From Streptomyces sp. NP-1717 (GTDB lineage: Bacteria; Actinomycetota; Actinomycetes; Streptomycetales; Streptomycetaceae): DNA of 64,000 nt. The stretch lies in NCBI RefSeq assembly GCF_022695985.1, contig NZ_JAAPBF010000005.1, positions 1 through 64,000 on the forward strand. The letters are read 5' to 3'. Every line of letters starts with the position of its first letter. Position 1 is the stretch's first letter. Shown here piece after piece: positions 7,085 to 15,808 of the stretch. The notes beneath the pieces were generated by a model that was given only the letters and a program-made list of their open reading frames with translations, did not search any database and was not told where the DNA came from. The translations under genes were made by a program, and so were the position numbers.

Positions 7085-9907
7085 TCACACGGCGGGTGTC
7101 AGCAGGACCTCCAGGAGCGTACGGAGCCGCGTCGTCCGCTCGGCGGCCGGAACCCCGGCCACCGCGTGCGCGAGCGCCTGGTCGACGCCGTGGACCACGG
7201 ACAGATGGCGCTCGCCCCGGCCGAAGGCCGTGTACACCCAGGGCCGGTTCAGACCCTGCGCCGCGTCACCGGGCAGCACCACGACGGCGGCCGGCCACCG
7301 CATCCCCGCCGCCTGGTGCGCGGTGAGCGCCCAGCCGTGCCGTACGACCGAATCCACCAGCTCCCTGGGCACCACGACGGGCACCCCGTCGCAGTCGAGG
7401 CGGAGCCCCTCCGCGTCCGCCGAGACGACCGAGCCCGTCAGGGTCCGGCCCGGGGCGGGCACATAGGCGACCCGGTCGTCCGGGTCGAAACCGCCGAAGC
7501 GGCCGGGGCCGGGATTCAGCCGCTCCTTGAGCGCCGTGTTCAGCGCGCGCGTCCCGACCGCGCCGCCGTGCCCGACCGTGATCACCTGCGTCTGGCCCGA
7601 CGGGACACCGATGGCGCGCGGCACCGAGTCGGCGACGAGCTGCACCGTACGGTGCACGGCCTCGCCCGCGTCGCGTACCGGCACGATCACGATCTCCTTG
7701 CCGGGCGCCTCGACCTGGTTCAGCTCACCGATGCCGATCCCGGAGACCAGTTCGCCGAGAGGCCCGGGGTCGGGCGTGCGCGAGGCGATCTGCGGGCACA
7801 CACGGGCCGCCAGCAGATCGGCGAAGACCCGCCCGGCGCCCGCCGACCACAGCACCCCGGGGTCGCCGGAGAGGACCAGCCGCGCGCCGTCGGGCAGCGA
7901 CTCGACCAGTACCGTCGCCGTCTCCACGTCCAGTTGGGGCGCGTCGAGGACGACGAGGAGGTCGAGGTCGAGCGCACCGTCCGCGTCCCGCCCCGGCCCC
8001 TCCGCGCCGGAGAGCAGCCCCGCGACCGTGACGGCGCCCGCGCCCAGCCGGCGCCGGCCGTTCTCGCTGTGCGCGGCGACGACCGGCCGCAGGCCGAGCG
8101 TGCGGACGGCCTCGGCGAGGGCCACCGGCTCGGCACGCGCGGCCTCACCGCCCGTGTGGACGACGAGGCCGTGTCCGGCGACCGCGCGGATCAGCTCGGC
8201 CGCCGAGGGCGACGGGGCCTGCGCCGCCGCCTCGTCCCAGGACGCCCCCTGGGCGGTCTTCACCAGGCGGGCCAGACCGTCGGCGAGGCTCTCCTCGGCG
8301 AGGGCGTACCGGTCGAGACCGAGCAGGACGGGTACGGCCGGGCCGTCGGCGTCGCCGGTGGTCTCGCCGTCCTCCGTGTCCGTGTCCGCGTCGTCGTCGG
8401 CGCCGTCCTGGAACACCAGCACGGCGCCCTCCGCGATCGCGTGCTGGAGTGCCTGGTCGGGATCGGGCACCGACCGCTCCGCCAACGCGGCCCGCACGGC
8501 CGGGAAGGTGAGCGCGGTGTGCCCCAGCAGGGCGGCGCGCTCCAGCTGCCAGCCGACGAGAGCGGCGGCCCGCCGTCCGTCACCGGGACCGCAGCCGTCG
8601 CCGAGGAGCGCGCGGGCGAATCCGTCGGCCTGTTCGGGCCGGACACCGGGGACGGACAGCAGGAGCCACGGATCCTCGCGCAGCAGATCGCCTGCCCGCT
8701 CGCCGAGCGTGGCGGTGACCTGCGGGGCCAGCGTCGCCGGCGCACCGCCTTCGGTGAGCACACCGGCGGCCGCCGCCACGGCCTCAGGAGCGGTCTCGGG
8801 GCCGCCGGAGACGGCACGGGCGGGCTCGGGAGCCCGGACCCGGTTCTGAGCCGGTACGGCGGGAGCTGCGGCCTCGGGTGCCACGTGACGGGCCGGGGCC
8901 GCCTGACCGCCCTCCATGGCCCGCACGGCGGCGAGCAGATCGGCCGCCTGCCCACTGAGCTTGGCGCCCGCGGGAATGGGCCCCTCCTTCTCGGCCTTCC
9001 GCCGCGCGATCCGCTCACGCAACTCACGCTGCGCGGCGATCTCCACCTCCACGTCGGTCGGCTGAGCCACCTCGTCCCCCGGGACGTGGCCCCCGTCGGG
9101 GGTACCGGGCACGGCGTCGCCGTCCTCGGCGGACGCGCTCCCGCCTCCGTCGGACGTGACCCCGGCGCTCCCGTCCCCGCCGGATCCGATCGCGCTCCCG
9201 GCGGGGGCGGCTCCGCCGGGCGCACTGGGTACGGCTTCGCCGTCCCCGAGCGTGTTCCCGTCCCCGTCGGTGGTGGCTCCACCGGGGGCACCGGGTGCGG
9301 CGTCGCCGTCCTCGGCGGACGCGTCGGTGCCCCCGGCGTCACCGTGGACAGCGCCCGCGCTCTCGCCCCTGGCTGACGCGGGCCCGGCCTCGTGCCCGGC
9401 GGGCGCGACCCCGCCCGGCGCACCGGGTACGGCTCCGCCGTCTGCGAGCGCGTTACCGCCCCCGTTGGGTGTGGCCTTGTCCTGGCCCCCGGCGGGCGCG
9501 ACCCCGCCCGGCGCACCGGGTACGGCTCCGCCGTCGACCCTGGAAGCGCCCGCGTCGCTGTCGCGCGTGGCTCCGCTCTCGGCGTCGGTTACGGCTGCGC
9601 CGTCCACGGCGGACGCGTCGGCGTCCCCGGCAGGTGTGGCTCCGTCCCCGGCGTCGGATACGGCGTCACCGGGGACAGCGCCCGCGCTGCCGTCCGCCGC
9701 GGCCTCGCTCCCGTCAGGGCCGGCTCCGCCCGGCGCACCGGGTACGGCGACCGCACCCCCGTCCGCCGCGGACGCGGCCCCGTCCTCCTCGTTCGCGGCT
9801 GCGCCGGCCCCGTCCGTCGCTGACGGCGACTCCGACTTCTCCGCGACTGCGGTGTCGCGGGCGTCGGCGGGGGATCCGGGGGGCGTTCCCCGGGAAGGCA
9901 CAGTCAC
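7085..9907 (-). CDS. RecD2-like protein with degenerate helicase motifs
   Basis: This 940-residue protein looks like a RecD2/TraA-type helicase that has lost ATPase motifs. About the first 290 residues are low-complexity Gly/Ala/Pro/Asp with repeated AVPGAPGG units. A helix-hairpin-helix region follows (DPWLLLSVPGVRPEQADGF, about residues 420-440). Where RecD2 has its P-loop, the sequence reads GLVVHTGGEAARAEP, with no GKT/S. The DEAQ-box equivalent is LLVVLDAPQLD. Later motifs remain recognisable: LVLSGDPGVLWSAGAGRV (motif III) and GWALTAHQAAGMRWPAAVVV with VYTAFGRGERHL (motif V/VI region). The GTG start overlaps the TGA of the aldo/keto reductase gene (GTGA), so the two are coupled. I infer a non-catalytic DNA-binding role; family placement is fairly secure. 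Confidence 0.75.
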   Translation of the reverse strand: MTVPSRGTPPGSPADARDTAVAEKSESPSATDGAGAAANEEDGAASAADGGAVAVPGAPGGAGPDGSEAAADGSAGAVPGDAVSDAGDGATPAGDADASAVDGAAVTDAESGATRDSDAGASRVDGGAVPGAPGGVAPAGGQDKATPNGGGNALADGGAVPGAPGGVAPAGHEAGPASARGESAGAVHGDAGGTDASAEDGDAAPGAPGGATTDGDGNTLGDGEAVPSAPGGAAPAGSAIGSGGDGSAGVTSDGGGSASAEDGDAVPGTPDGGHVPGDEVAQPTDVEVEIAAQRELRERIARRKAEKEGPIPAGAKLSGQAADLLAAVRAMEGGQAAPARHVAPEAAAPAVPAQNRVRAPEPARAVSGGPETAPEAVAAAAGVLTEGGAPATLAPQVTATLGERAGDLLREDPWLLLSVPGVRPEQADGFARALLGDGCGPGDGRRAAALVGWQLERAALLGHTALTFPAVRAALAERSVPDPDQALQHAIAEGAVLVFQDGADDDADTDTEDGETTGDADGPAVPVLLGLDRYALAEESLADGLARLVKTAQGASWDEAAAQAPSPSAAELIRAVAGHGLVVHTGGEAARAEPVALAEAVRTLGLRPVVAAHSENGRRRLGAGAVTVAGLLSGAEGPGRDADGALDLDLLVVLDAPQLDVETATVLVESLPDGARLVLSGDPGVLWSAGAGRVFADLLAARVCPQIASRTPDPGPLGELVSGIGIGELNQVEAPGKEIVIVPVRDAGEAVHRTVQLVADSVPRAIGVPSGQTQVITVGHGGAVGTRALNTALKERLNPGPGRFGGFDPDDRVAYVPAPGRTLTGSVVSADAEGLRLDCDGVPVVVPRELVDSVVRHGWALTAHQAAGMRWPAAVVVLPGDAAQGLNRPWVYTAFGRGERHLSVVHGVDQALAHAVAGVPAAERTTRLRTLLEVLLTPAV
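9395..9535. repeat. 48-base direct repeats, 93-base period, in RecD-like N-terminus
   Basis: Bases 9395-9442 recur exactly at 9488-9535, an offset of 93 bases (31 codons), within the low-complexity part of the RecD-like gene. Shorter related copies occur at about 9097-9137, 9273-9323 and 9721-9755. They encode the AVPGAPGG(V/A)(A/G)P units and suggest expansion by slippage or recombination. Confidence 0.85.
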
Positions 9908-10887
9908 AGCGTGCTCCAGTCCTGATCGGGATAGCGGTGCACGGGCGCCGACACGTCGTCGAGCGCCTGGCAGATCTCGTCCGGAAGCCTAAGGCTCTCC
10001 ACTGACAGCGCGGCCGTGAGCTGCCGCGCGTTGCGCGCCCCGACGATCGGGGCGACCACGCCCGGCCGGTCCCTGACCCACGCCAGCGCCACCTCCAGCG
10101 GTGTCGTCGCCAGCCCCTCCGCCGCCGTCACCACCGCGTCGACGATGCGGCTCGCCGGTTCGTCGAGATACGGCTCCACGAACGGCGCCAACAGCTCCGA
10201 CGCGCCACGGGAGTCGGCGGGCGTGGAGTGCCGGTACTTGCCCGTCAGCACTCCCCGGCCGAGCGGCGACGAGGGCAGCAGCCCGACCTCCAGATCGACG
10301 GCGGCCGGCAACACCTCGCGCTCCACGCCCCGTTGCAGCAGGGAGTACTCCATCTGTGTGCTGGCCAGCCGGGTCCGCACCCCGGGTGAGGCGAGCTGCC
10401 AGGTCGCCGCCTTGGCGAGCTGCCAGCCCGAGAAGTTCGACACCCCCGCGTATCTCGCCCGGCCGCTGCTCACGGCTATGTCGAGCGCCTGGAGCGTCTC
10501 CTCCAACGGCGTCCCGGTGTCGAACGCGTGGAGCTGCCAGAGGTCGACATGGTCGGTGCCGAGCCGCTCCAGCGACGCGTCCAGGGCGGACAGCAGATGT
10601 CCCCGCGACCCGTTGAAGCGTCTGTACGGATCGGGCACGCTGCCCGCCTTGGTGGCGATCACCAGCTCCCGGCGGGGCAGGAGTCTGTCCACCAGCTGCC
10701 CGAGCAGATACTCGGCCTCCCCGCCCCCGTACACGTCGGCGGTGTCGACGAGAGTGCCGCCCGCCTCCCAGAACGCCTTCAACTGGTCGGCCGCGTCGTG
10801 CTCGTCGGTGTCGCGCCCCCAGGTCAGCGTGCCGAGTCCGATCCGGGACACTCGCAGGCCGGTACGGCCGAGATGCCTCTGCTCCAT
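9904..10887 (-). CDS. Aldo/keto reductase
   Basis: This 327-residue protein is an NADPH-dependent (beta/alpha)8 barrel oxidoreductase; its substrate is unknown. The AKR tetrad is visible: Asp51 and Tyr53 in VDTADVYGGGEAE, Lys80 in VIATKAG, and His in LWQLHAF near residue 115. The cofactor region SNFSGWQL and the C-terminal PIVGARNARQL block are also typical. I chose ATG 10887 because the longer in-frame start at 10938 adds a disordered 17-residue leader not usual in the family. It is the first gene of a two-gene unit with the RecD-like gene, which starts inside its stop codon. Confidence 0.88.
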   Translation of the reverse strand: MEQRHLGRTGLRVSRIGLGTLTWGRDTDEHDAADQLKAFWEAGGTLVDTADVYGGGEAEYLLGQLVDRLLPRRELVIATKAGSVPDPYRRFNGSRGHLLSALDASLERLGTDHVDLWQLHAFDTGTPLEETLQALDIAVSSGRARYAGVSNFSGWQLAKAATWQLASPGVRTRLASTQMEYSLLQRGVEREVLPAAVDLEVGLLPSSPLGRGVLTGKYRHSTPADSRGASELLAPFVEPYLDEPASRIVDAVVTAAEGLATTPLEVALAWVRDRPGVVAPIVGARNARQLTAALSVESLRLPDEICQALDDVSAPVHRYPDQDWSTL

Positions 10888-10968
10888 GACCGCTGAGGTT
10901 ACTGGCCGTGGCCCGGGTCGAGTTGAGCCTGTGGACAACCCGGCCCCGGCGGGCGCCCGATGCCGCCC

Positions 10969-11027
10969 CTGACGGATGCCGACACCACGCGCTAGAGTCC
11001 CGGCACAGGGACGTTACTGATCAGTAA
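10969..11027 (+). promoter_or_regulatory. Promoter with perfect 14-bp palindromic operator
   Basis: CTGACG (10969-10974) and TAGAGT (10993-10998), 18 bases apart, form a good vegetative promoter. Just downstream lies TTACTGATCAGTAA (11014-11027), a perfect palindrome, directly before the ribosome-binding site of the LLM oxidoreductase gene. The palindrome resembles operators of TetR-family repressors. No TetR gene is adjacent, so the regulator would act from elsewhere. Confidence 0.65.
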
Positions 11028-11037
11028 GGGAGTGGTT

Positions 11038-12090
11038 ATGCGGCTCGGCATCAATCTCGGCTACTGGGGCGCCGGCATGGACGGCGACAACCTCGCCGTC
11101 GCCCAGGAGGCCGACCGGCTCGGCTACGACGTCTGCTGGGCCGCCGAGGCGTACGGCTCCGACGTCCCCACCGTGCTGAGCTGGGTCGCCGCCCAGACGG
11201 AGAACATCGACGTCGGCTCGGCGATCATGCAGATCCCGGCCCGCCAGCCCGCCATGACCGCGATGACGGCCGCCACGCTGGACTCCCTCTCCGGCGGCCG
11301 GTTCCGCCTCGGCCTCGGGGTCTCCGGACCGCAGGTCTCCGAGGGCTGGTACGGCGTGAAGTTCGACAAGCCGCTGGCCCGCACCCGCGAGTACGTCGAG
11401 ATCGTCCGCCGCGCGATGTCCCGCGAGCGCCTCTCCTACGAAGGCGACCACTGGACCCTGCCCCTGCCCGGCGGCCCCGGAAAGCCGCTCAAGCTCACGG
11501 TCCACCCCGAGCGCGAGCACATCCCCCTCTACATCGCCGCGATCGGCCCCAAGAACCTGGAGCAGACCGGCGAGATCGCCGACGGCGCCCTGCTGATCTT
11601 CCCCTCGGCCGAGCATCTTGAGGAGACCGCGATCAGGCATCTGCGCGCGGGCCGTGAGAAGGCCGGTCTGACCATGGACGGGTTCGACGTCTGCCCGACC
11701 CTGCCGATCGCGCTGGGCGACGACATCGACGCGCTGGCCGACATGTTCCGCCCGTACACCGCGCTCTACGTGGGCGGCATGGGCAGCCGGAAGCAGAACT
11801 TCTACAACCAGCTCGCCTGCCGCATGGGCTACGAGCGCGAGGCTGCGGAGATCCAGGACAAGTACCTGGACCGCGACAAGGACGGGGCCGCAGCCGCCGT
11901 ACCGCACCAGCTGATCGACTCGACCACGCTGCTCGGCCCGGTGGAGCGGATCGCCGACCGGATGACGGCGTACGCAGCGGCCGGTGTCACGACGCTGACG
12001 CTCGCTCCCGCCGGCTTCACCCTCGACGAGCGGCTCGCGGCCCTGCGCGCGGGCACCGAGGCACTGGAACTGGCCGGGCTCGTCACCTGA
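11038..12090 (+). CDS. LLM-class F420-dependent oxidoreductase
   Basis: This 350-residue enzyme belongs to the luciferase-like monooxygenase superfamily, in the branch that usually uses coenzyme F420. The N-terminus MRLGINLGYWGAG, the SAIMQIPARQPAMTAMTAATLDSLSGGRFRLG core block (split here only by eye) and LYIAAIGPKNLE are characteristic. The substrate is unknown. ATG 11038 has AAGGGA 6 bases upstream. The in-frame GTG at 11032 overlaps that site. It is a single-gene unit controlled by the palindrome-containing promoter before it, and a weak hairpin (12105-12130) follows. Confidence 0.87.
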   Translation: MRLGINLGYWGAGMDGDNLAVAQEADRLGYDVCWAAEAYGSDVPTVLSWVAAQTENIDVGSAIMQIPARQPAMTAMTAATLDSLSGGRFRLGLGVSGPQVSEGWYGVKFDKPLARTREYVEIVRRAMSRERLSYEGDHWTLPLPGGPGKPLKLTVHPEREHIPLYIAAIGPKNLEQTGEIADGALLIFPSAEHLEETAIRHLRAGREKAGLTMDGFDVCPTLPIALGDDIDALADMFRPYTALYVGGMGSRKQNFYNQLACRMGYEREAAEIQDKYLDRDKDGAAAAVPHQLIDSTTLLGPVERIADRMTAYAAAGVTTLTLAPAGFTLDERLAALRAGTEALELAGLVT

Positions 12091-12398
12091 GCGGGCCCCG
12101 CACGCCCGGACGCTCCTGACCGCGTCCGGGGCGCGCACCCGGGACCGAGAAGTCCGCGGCCGTGGTGGGGGCTCGGGGGGTCTTCCCCGCCACGGCCGTC
12201 ATGAAGGACAACGCCCCGCCCGCCACCCGGTTACGCACCCCCGCATACGTACGGACGTGCCCCCGGGTCTCGCGGGTTCTTCCGAGGTCTCCCTCCTTCG
12301 GCCGAGTCGGGGCCCTGAGCTGTTGCCTCTTCCCCCGTGTCGGATTTGACTCCTTGTGCGGATGTCTGTGGGGACATCCGGCATGGAGGTGGCATTCG
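12091..12398. other. 308-base intergenic region
   Basis: This gap holds a hairpin (CCCGGACGC 12105-12113 with GCGTCCGGG 12122-12130) that probably ends the LLM gene. A second hairpin, CGGATGTC (12359-12366) with GACATCCG (12373-12380), lies just before the ribosome-binding site of the ferritin-like gene. TTGACT at 12346-12351 could be a -35 box, but I see no matching -10. Open frames through this region look like chance. Confidence 0.6.
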
Positions 12399-13181
12399 AT
12401 GTTCTCGGCCCGAGGCCTGTTCGAGGAAATCCTCGACAACGACGACTCCTTCCGGCTCTTCTGCTCCATCGCGGCCAGCGGCGAGACCCAGGGCGGCTGG
12501 GAGAACGGCCGTATCGCCGCCCTGGTGCCCGAAGGGATGCGGGATCTCGCACCCAAGATCGCCCGGCACGGCGCCGACGAGGACAAACACGGGCGGATCT
12601 TCAACGCGCTGCTCAAGCGGCGCGGCCTGGAGCCGGTCGACGTCCCGCCCGACACCGACTACACGATGCTGCTCGAACAGCGGGGCATCGGCCTCCCGCA
12701 CGACAAGCTGCGCCGGGACGACCCGCTGACCGAGGAGGACGTCGTCGTCTACCTCTGCCACAGCCGGGTCACCGAACAGCGCGCCGGGGACCAGATGGAC
12801 ATGCTGGTGAAGTACTTCGGCGACCACCCGGTCGTCGGCAACGCCATCAGGATCATCAGCGCCGACGAGGACAACCATCTCGCCTACTGCCACGAGGAGT
12901 TGCTGCGCCTCGCGCGCCGGGGTCACGGCCGCACCATCCACCGGGTGCTCCACGAGAGCGCGCGGGCCGAGATCCGGATCTACCGCGATGTGAGCCTCGC
13001 CGTGATGGACCACATGGGTCGCGTACTGGGCTGGCCCCGGGCCAAGTCGGCGCTGCTGACCGCCGGCATCCACGGTCTGTACGCGATGGAACGGGCGGGC
13101 GGCTGGCGGCGGATGGTCGGCCTCTCGATGCCGGAGCGCCGTGACGCGCTGGGCGGCCCGGCGACCGCGGCCGCCTTCTGA
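12399..13181 (+). CDS. Ferritin-like (diiron-type helical bundle) protein
   Basis: This 260-residue cytosolic protein appears to be a ferritin-like four-helix bundle. Two E-x-x-H type motifs are seen: ADEDKHGRIFNALL near residue 60 and ADEDNHLAYCHEELL near residue 155. A third acidic residue sits in SRVTEQRAGDQ. These would bind a diiron centre. Its reaction is unknown; members include ferritins, rubrerythrins and tRNA hydroxylases. ATG 12399 has GGAGGT (12385-12390) 8 bases upstream, while the longer open frame from 12162 has no such site. It is preceded by a small hairpin and converges with corA. Confidence 0.78.
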   Translation: MFSARGLFEEILDNDDSFRLFCSIAASGETQGGWENGRIAALVPEGMRDLAPKIARHGADEDKHGRIFNALLKRRGLEPVDVPPDTDYTMLLEQRGIGLPHDKLRRDDPLTEEDVVVYLCHSRVTEQRAGDQMDMLVKYFGDHPVVGNAIRIISADEDNHLAYCHEELLRLARRGHGRTIHRVLHESARAEIRIYRDVSLAVMDHMGRVLGWPRAKSALLTAGIHGLYAMERAGGWRRMVGLSMPERRDALGGPATAAAF

Positions 13182-13245
13182 GCCGCCGGGGCCCCGGGAC
13201 CTCCGGGCCCCGGGGCGGCGTCGGGCGAGCCGGCCGGCCGGGCCG

Positions 13246-14262
13246 TCAGAGCCAGCCGTTGCGCTTGAACAGCCGGTGCAGGAACGTCACCGCGCCCACC
13301 ATCAGCAGCAGCGCGCCCGGATAACCCCACACCTGCCCGAGTTCGGGCATGTGCTGGAAGTTCATGCCCCAGATCCCCGCCAGCAGCGTCGGCACGGCCG
13401 CCATCGCCGCCCAGGCGGAGATCTTGCGCATGTCGTCGTTCTGCCGCACGCCCATCTGCGCGAGATGCGCGGACAGGATGTCCGACAGCAGCCGGTCGAG
13501 CCCCTCCACCTGTTCGTTGACGCGCGTCAGATGGTCGTCCACGTCCCGGAAGAACGGCTGCGACCGCTCCTGGACGAACGGCACCCCGGAGCGCGTGAGC
13601 CGCGAGACCGGCGCCGCCAGCGGCCCGGCGGCCCGGCGGAACTCCAGCACCTGCCGTTTGAAGGTGTAGATCCGCTCCGCGGCCGGCTGGTCGCCCGCCT
13701 CGCGGCGGCGCCCCGAGCCGCCCTCGGTGGGCGAGAAGACCTGCGACTCCAGCTCCTCCAGGTCGATCTGGAGCTCCGCGCCGACATCGAGATAGTGGTC
13801 GACCACCGCGTCGCTCACGGCGTACAGCACCGCCGTGGGCCCGTGCCTGAGCACCTCGGGCTCCGACTCCAGGCGTTGGCGCACCGCGTGCAGGGGCGCC
13901 CCCTCGCCGTGCCGGACCGTCACCACGAACGAGTCGCCGATGAAGACCATCAGCTCGCCGCTGGAGACGGTGTCGTGCTCGGAGTCGTACACCACCGGCT
14001 TGAGCACCATGAACAGGGAGTCGTCGTAGACCTCCAGCTTGGGCCGCTGATGGGCCTTGAGTGAGTCCTCCACGGCCAGCGGGTGCATGCCGAACTCGCT
14101 GCTGACGAGATCGAACTCGTTCTCCGTCGGCTCGTGCAGCCCCACCCAGAGGAAGGCGTTCCCCTCGGCCCGCACCTCGGCGAGGGCGTCGGACAGATCG
14201 GCGGGCCCGTCCGTACGGCGCCCGTCGCGGTAGATGGCACTGTCGACGATCACGCCGGTCAT
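13246..14262 (-). CDS. corA: CorA-family magnesium/cobalt transporter
   Basis: This is a 338-residue CorA-type divalent cation channel of the inner membrane. A large N-terminal cytoplasmic domain (about 1-270) ends in a long helical stalk. Two membrane segments follow, about 279-298 and 314-330, with the signature GMN at 299-301 at the end of the first. The C-terminus is short and basic (FKRNGWL), as usual. ATG 14262 gives the family length; longer in-frame extensions upstream run antisense through the phosphatase gene and are not credible. It is transcribed opposite to its neighbours on both sides. Confidence 0.9.
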   Translation of the reverse strand: MTGVIVDSAIYRDGRRTDGPADLSDALAEVRAEGNAFLWVGLHEPTENEFDLVSSEFGMHPLAVEDSLKAHQRPKLEVYDDSLFMVLKPVVYDSEHDTVSSGELMVFIGDSFVVTVRHGEGAPLHAVRQRLESEPEVLRHGPTAVLYAVSDAVVDHYLDVGAELQIDLEELESQVFSPTEGGSGRRREAGDQPAAERIYTFKRQVLEFRRAAGPLAAPVSRLTRSGVPFVQERSQPFFRDVDDHLTRVNEQVEGLDRLLSDILSAHLAQMGVRQNDDMRKISAWAAMAAVPTLLAGIWGMNFQHMPELGQVWGYPGALLLMVGAVTFLHRLFKRNGWL

Positions 14263-14406
14263 TCTTCCCGGGCAGCACGCTTTGACGCACCTGCGCCACA
14301 TCCGCGCCGCGCGCCCCGTACGTCCCGCGCCCTCTGCCACGTGCGTCCGGCGCCCGTCCTCCCGGCACCGGCCGCCCCCGTCACCGAAGCGTTTAGGCTG
14401 GCCGCC

Positions 14407-15111
14407 ATGGCCACCCTGATCCTCGTACGGCACGGACGCTCCACCGCCAACATCTCGGGCGTCCTCGCCGGCCGGACCCCCGGCGTCGCGCTCGACGAGC
14501 GGGGCGCCGCACAGGCCGCCGCCCTGCCGGGACGGCTCGCGGGACTGCCGCTCGCCGCCGTCGTCAGCAGCCCGCTCCAGCGCTGTCTGGAGACCGTCCG
14601 GCCGCTCGTCGAGGCCCGCCCCGGCATCGAGACGCACCAGGACGACCGGATCAGCGAGTGCGACTACGGTGACTGGTCGGGGCGCAAACTCTCCGAACTG
14701 GCCGACGAACCCCTGATGTCCGTCGTGCAGCAGCACCCCTCGGCCGCCGTGTTCCCCGGCGGTGAGTCGATGCGCGCCATGCAGGCGCGCGCCGTGGACG
14801 CCGTACGGGACTGGAACACCCGCGTCGAGGCGGAGCACGGCGAGGGCGCCGCCTATCTGATGTGCTCGCACGGCGACATCATCAAATCGCTGGTGGCCGA
14901 CGCGCTCGGCATGCATCTCGACCTCTTCCAGCGCATCCACGCCGACCCCTGTTCCGTCACCGCCATCAGGTACACCCGGCTGCGCCCGTTCGTGGTGCGG
15001 CTGGGGGACACCGGCGACCTCGGTTCCCTGACACCGCGTGAGAACGAGGCCGGGGAGAAGAAGGACAGTGGTGGTGCGGCGGTCGTGGGCGGCGGCAGCG
15101 GCGCGCCGTGA
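14407..15111 (+). CDS. Histidine phosphatase, MSMEG_4193 family putative phosphomutase
   Basis: This 234-residue protein is a branch 1 histidine phosphatase. The phosphohistidine motif LVRHGRSTAN places Arg8 and His9 at the active site. The second Arg is in SPLQRCLET, and the second catalytic His is in MCSHGDI near residue 155. Members of this family are called putative phosphomutases, but the substrate is not established. The last 25 residues are a low-complexity tail. ATG 14407 fits the motif position. It heads a four-gene block (phosphatase, DUF3090, SCO1664-family, mshC) that I recall as conserved across actinobacteria. Confidence 0.87.
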   Translation: MATLILVRHGRSTANISGVLAGRTPGVALDERGAAQAAALPGRLAGLPLAAVVSSPLQRCLETVRPLVEARPGIETHQDDRISECDYGDWSGRKLSELADEPLMSVVQQHPSAAVFPGGESMRAMQARAVDAVRDWNTRVEAEHGEGAAYLMCSHGDIIKSLVADALGMHLDLFQRIHADPCSVTAIRYTRLRPFVVRLGDTGDLGSLTPRENEAGEKKDSGGAAVVGGGSGAP

Positions 15112-15217
15112 TCTCCGCGCGCAGTAGGGTGGACGGGCCGTCCGTGCCACCTCGGAGGTTCGCTCTCCGAGCGCCGCGGCCCGCCCCATTTCCGTCAATT
15201 CCCAAGGGAGACAGAAC

Positions 15218-15808
15218 GTGTCCCGTCAGGTGTTCCTCTACGACCCGCCGGACCGCTTCGTGGCCGGTACGGTCGGGCTGCCTGGCCGCCGTACGTTCTT
15301 CCTCCAGGCATCCGCCTCGGGCCGCGTCACCAGCGTGGCCCTGGAGAAGACCCAGGTCGCCGCGCTCGCCGAGCGGATCGATGAGCTGCTCGACGAGGTC
15401 GTGCGCCGTACCGGCGGCAACGCGCCGGTGCCCGCCATGGCACCCACCGACGTCGCCGACGCCGCACCGCTCGACGCGCCTGTCGAGGAGGAGTTCCGGG
15501 TCGGCACCATGGCGCTGGCCTGGGACGGCGACGAACAGCGCATGATCGTCGAGGCCCAGGCCCTGGTCGAACTCGACGCGGACACCGACGAGGACCTCGC
15601 CGACGCCGAGGAACGGCTGCTCCAGGACGAGGAGAACGGTCCGCCGATGCTCCGCGTCCGGCTGTCCGGCGCCCAGGCGAGGGCCTTCGCCAAACGTGCC
15701 CTGGACGTGGTCAACGCCGGCCGGCCGCCGTGCCCGCTGTGCAGTCTGCCGCTCGACCCGGAGGGACACGTGTGCCCGCGCCAGAACGGATACCGGCGCG
15801 ACGCATGA
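15218..15808 (+). CDS. DUF3090 family protein
   Basis: This 196-residue protein matches the actinobacterial DUF3090 family, of unknown function. It starts MSRQVFLYDPPDRFVAGTVG and has an acidic middle. It ends with a possible zinc knuckle, CPLC at about 176-179 with a further Cys and His at EGHVC. GTG 15218 follows a good AAGGGAG site. Its stop overlaps the start of the next gene (ATGA), so the two products are made together and may act together. No signal peptide or membrane segment is present. Confidence 0.9.
   Translation: MSRQVFLYDPPDRFVAGTVGLPGRRTFFLQASASGRVTSVALEKTQVAALAERIDELLDEVVRRTGGNAPVPAMAPTDVADAAPLDAPVEEEFRVGTMALAWDGDEQRMIVEAQALVELDADTDEDLADAEERLLQDEENGPPMLRVRLSGAQARAFAKRALDVVNAGRPPCPLCSLPLDPEGHVCPRQNGYRRDA

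Noticed and set aside
13246-15198. Extended CorA reading frame of 650 codons
   Set aside because: The added N-terminus runs antisense through the phosphatase gene and has no CorA similarity. ATG 14262 gives the normal length.
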